This document shows, one piece after another, positions 62,132 to 64,000 of a stretch of 64,000 nt of DNA. Source of the stretch: Martinezella tropici. GTDB lineage: Bacteria; Pseudomonadota; Alphaproteobacteria; Rhizobiales; Rhizobiaceae. The stretch covers positions 62,001 to 126,000 of the forward strand of contig NZ_VNIP01000018.1 in NCBI RefSeq assembly GCF_008370325.1. The letters are read 5' to 3'. Position 1 is the first letter of the stretch, and the number at the start of each line of letters is the position of its first letter. Made by a program: the position numbers and the translations under genes. The notes beneath the pieces were generated by a model. That model had not been told where the DNA came from and searched no databases. It saw only the letters and a program-made list of their open reading frames with translations.

Positions 62132-62749
62132 TTAATTCAGGCGTCGCAGGCGAGTGAGCTCCAAAATGACGGAATCTCGCTCGACGACACTCCGATGTTT
62201 TACCAGATCGAATTCCCAACGACCACGGGCTTTCGCGAGCTCGCGTTCGTAATCCCGGCCTTTATGCAGGAAAAGGCGCAGATTTTCATTGCGCTCGCGC
62301 CAGGGCGCCGCGTAATCCAGCAGCAACTCCAGTTCCGCGAGAGCTCGCGCCGAGATGACATCGCAATGCGTGATGATGCCGGGTGCCTCTTCGATGCGAA
62401 CCGCATGAACCGCGCCTCGGGCTTCGCATTCCCGTAGGCATACGCGCAGGAAAGCGGCCTTCTTCTGATTGCTCTCGATTAAATCGACATGTCCGGCGCC
62501 CGTTTCAGCCAGGAGAATCGCCGTTATCACCCCGGGAAAGCCGCCGCCGCTACCTAGATCGACCCAATGGCTCGGCGTGGGATGGAGCTGAAAGATCTGT
62601 GCACTATCGGCAATATGACGGCGCCAGAGGTCGTCAATGGTAGAGGGCGCCACAAGATTGATAGTTTTCGCCCACTTCTGGAAGAGTTCGGCAAAATGCT
62701 GCAGTCGTTCCTGTGTTTCACGTGAAACACGTACACCGTTCAATTCCAT
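62132..62749 (-). CDS. rsmG: 16S rRNA (guanine-527) methyltransferase
   Basis: 205 aa: INLVAPSTIDDLWRRHIADSAQIFQL, WVDLGSGGGFPGVITAILLAE binds SAM. It methylates G527 N7 in 16S rRNA. Between mnmG and parA, the classic order. A perfect parS lies within codons 7-12. Confidence 0.95.
   Translation of the reverse strand: MELNGVRVSRETQERLQHFAELFQKWAKTINLVAPSTIDDLWRRHIADSAQIFQLHPTPSHWVDLGSGGGFPGVITAILLAETGAGHVDLIESNQKKAAFLRVCLRECEARGAVHAVRIEEAPGIITHCDVISARALAELELLLDYAAPWRERNENLRLFLHKGRDYERELAKARGRWEFDLVKHRSVVERDSVILELTRLRRLN
62714..62729. promoter_or_regulatory. parS, perfect ParB binding site inside rsmG
   Basis: TGTTTCACGTGAAACA, 16 of 16 with the bacterial consensus, in the start of rsmG, 1.4 kb from parB. 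Confidence 0.92.
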
Positions 62750-62775
62750 GCTTTGGACTCTCTAACCTTGTAGTA

Positions 62776-64000
62776 TCAGGATACGAGCTTCTGTGCATCC
62801 TGATTGCCCATCTTTCTCAGATGCGCCAGCAATAGAGATATGGCCGCCGGAGTCATCCCATCGATCCGCGACGCTTGAGCAATGTTCTTGGGATTTGCTG
62901 CGGCCAGCTTCTGCTTCAGCTCGTTGGACAGTCCTGAGAGAACAGCGAAGTCGAAGTCGGAGGGAATAGCACGCTCTTCCTCTCTCCGGGCCTGGGCTAT
63001 ATCGGCTGTCTGTCGATCCATATAAACCGCATAGGCCGCTTCGATCTCGACCGCTTCGGCAATGCCCCGTTCCATGGATTGCAGCTCCGGCCAAAGCCGC
63101 GACAGTGCTTTGATCGATTGCCCCGGATGCGAGAGCAGCTCATAGGCGGAACGCCACTGACCATCCTTGTTCAGATGCATCCCGGCTTTTTCGGCTTCGC
63201 TTGGAGTGACCTTCAAACCTTTCAGGCGAATGCGAGCTTGCTCAAGCTTCGCCAAATACCGATCGAAACGCGATGCACGATCAGCACCAACGCAACCAAT
63301 AGACAAGCCAATCGGCGTCAGGCGCACATCCGCATTGTCAGCCCGCAGCGAAAGGCGATATTCTGCGCGGGAGGTAAACATACGATAGGGTTCCGCAACA
63401 CCGCGCGACGTCAGATCATCGATCATCACACCGATATAGGAGTCCGTCCGGCTGAATTGGATGGCTTCACCCCCCGAAGCAAGACGCGCGGCGTTCAAGC
63501 CGGCAACGAGGCCCTGCGCGCCAGCCTCTTCATATCCCGTCGTGCCGTTGATCTGACCAGCCAGGAAGAGACCCGGAATCTTTTCCACCTCTAGGGAGAG
63601 TTTCAGCTCGCGCGGATCCACGTGATCATATTCAATGGCGTAGGCGTGTTGGAGGATTTTGACTCGTTCCAGACCCGGAATGGTTTTGATGAACTCCTCC
63701 TGAACATCCTCGGGAAGGGAGGTTGATATACCGTTGGGGTAAACGGTCGTATCATCGAGGCCCTCCGGCTCCAGGAATATCTGGTGGCCATCACGCTCAC
63801 CAAACTTCACGATCTTGTCTTCAATGGAGGGGCAATAGCGCGGTCCGACGCCTTCGATCTGCCCGGAATACATCGCCGAACGTTTGAGATTATCGGCAAT
63901 GATCCTATGCGTCTCCGGGGTCGTTCGCGTCACCCCGCATTCGATTTGCGGATTCACGATGGAATCTGTCATGAAAGAAAAGGGCGTGGGATCTTCATCC
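62776..64000 (-). CDS. mnmG: tRNA uridine-5-carboxymethylaminomethyl modification enzyme, 5' part missing
   Basis: The C-terminal 408 codons run off the right edge. DPTPFSFMTDSIVNPQIECGVTRTT begins the visible part, then RYCPSIEDKIVKF, FLAGQINGTTGYEEAGAQGLVAG and SRAEYRLSLRADNAD, all MnmG (GidA). It works with MnmE on the wobble uridine. The N-terminal FAD-binding part lies beyond 64000. Confidence 0.95.
   Translation of the reverse strand, partial: DEDPTPFSFMTDSIVNPQIECGVTRTTPETHRIIADNLKRSAMYSGQIEGVGPRYCPSIEDKIVKFGERDGHQIFLEPEGLDDTTVYPNGISTSLPEDVQEEFIKTIPGLERVKILQHAYAIEYDHVDPRELKLSLEVEKIPGLFLAGQINGTTGYEEAGAQGLVAGLNAARLASGGEAIQFSRTDSYIGVMIDDLTSRGVAEPYRMFTSRAEYRLSLRADNADVRLTPIGLSIGCVGADRASRFDRYLAKLEQARIRLKGLKVTPSEAEKAGMHLNKDGQWRSAYELLSHPGQSIKALSRLWPELQSMERGIAEAVEIEAAYAVYMDRQTADIAQARREEERAIPSDFDFAVLSGLSNELKQKLAAANPKNIAQASRIDGMTPAAISLLLAHLRKMGNQDAQKLVS

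Noticed and set aside
1..64000. CRISPR arrays, rRNA genes, insertion sequences
   Set aside because: No repeat-spacer pattern, no rRNA sequence and no transposase were recognised; the repeats found are RIME-type and short palindromes.

Overview
The window looks like about 64 kb of the main chromosome of a Rhizobium-group alphaproteobacterium. The basis is high GC, the block mnmG-rsmG-parA-parB // holA-lptE-leuS, a 1596-residue NAD-glutamate dehydrogenase, an imuA-imuB-dnaE2 mutagenesis cassette behind a GTTC-N7-GTTC LexA box, RIME-type intergenic repeats and a three-hairpin small RNA with anti-Shine-Dalgarno loops. No species is claimed. Three ParB-binding parS-like sites (30.6, 35.3 and 62.7 kb) suggest the region is close to the replication origin, although no oriC is visible.

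Layout. 1-0.54 kb: the end of an AT-richer segment, with the tail of one gene and a small two-helix membrane protein, ending at the 3' side of a tRNA-Ser(CGA) gene; this may be the border of an integrated element. 0.7-7.3 kb: rplU-rpmA, two coupled GNAT acetyltransferases, then obg-proB-proA-nadD. 7.4-11.5 kb: an inserted block holding a cuckoo/ar14-like sRNA, modABC (molybdate uptake), a short ModE-type regulator and a DUF1330 gene. 11.7-17.7 kb: the housekeeping series resumes with rsfS, rlmH, an EnvC-like protein, ctpA, a divergent polysaccharide deacetylase and rppH. 17.8-24.7 kb (minus strand): bfd-bfr (iron storage) and the SOS cassette imuA-imuB-dnaE2. 24.9-27.3 kb: a zincin-like metallopeptidase, several very small membrane or unknown proteins and a CitE-like lyase.

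27.5-38.1 kb: leuD, a TIM-barrel isomerase/epimerase, leuB, a PAP2 phosphatase, an ArsR regulator and SDR with a likely operator, dps, asd, an MltB-type transglycosylase, a beta-carbonic anhydrase and a pyridoxal kinase. 38.3-46.3 kb: the giant NAD-GDH, an MFS transporter and purH. 46.5-54.2 kb: a heparinase II/III-like protein, an RsmB-type methyltransferase and htpX, a DUF1674 (SDHAF4-like) protein, an alpha/beta hydrolase and acs. 54.4-64 kb: trcR (DUF1013), a YggS-type PLP protein, leuS-lptE-holA, then on the minus strand parB, parA, rsmG and a truncated mnmG running off the right edge.

Most of the window is ordinary core metabolism and cell maintenance. The parts worth a second look are the sRNA with three identical anti-SD loops and the twin palindromes beside it upstream of modA, the parS sites (one perfect copy inside the rsmG reading frame), the tRNA-flanked left edge, the 161-base imuA/imuB overlap, and several very small ORFs with good ribosome-binding sites. 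Nothing here forms a clearly new multi-gene system.
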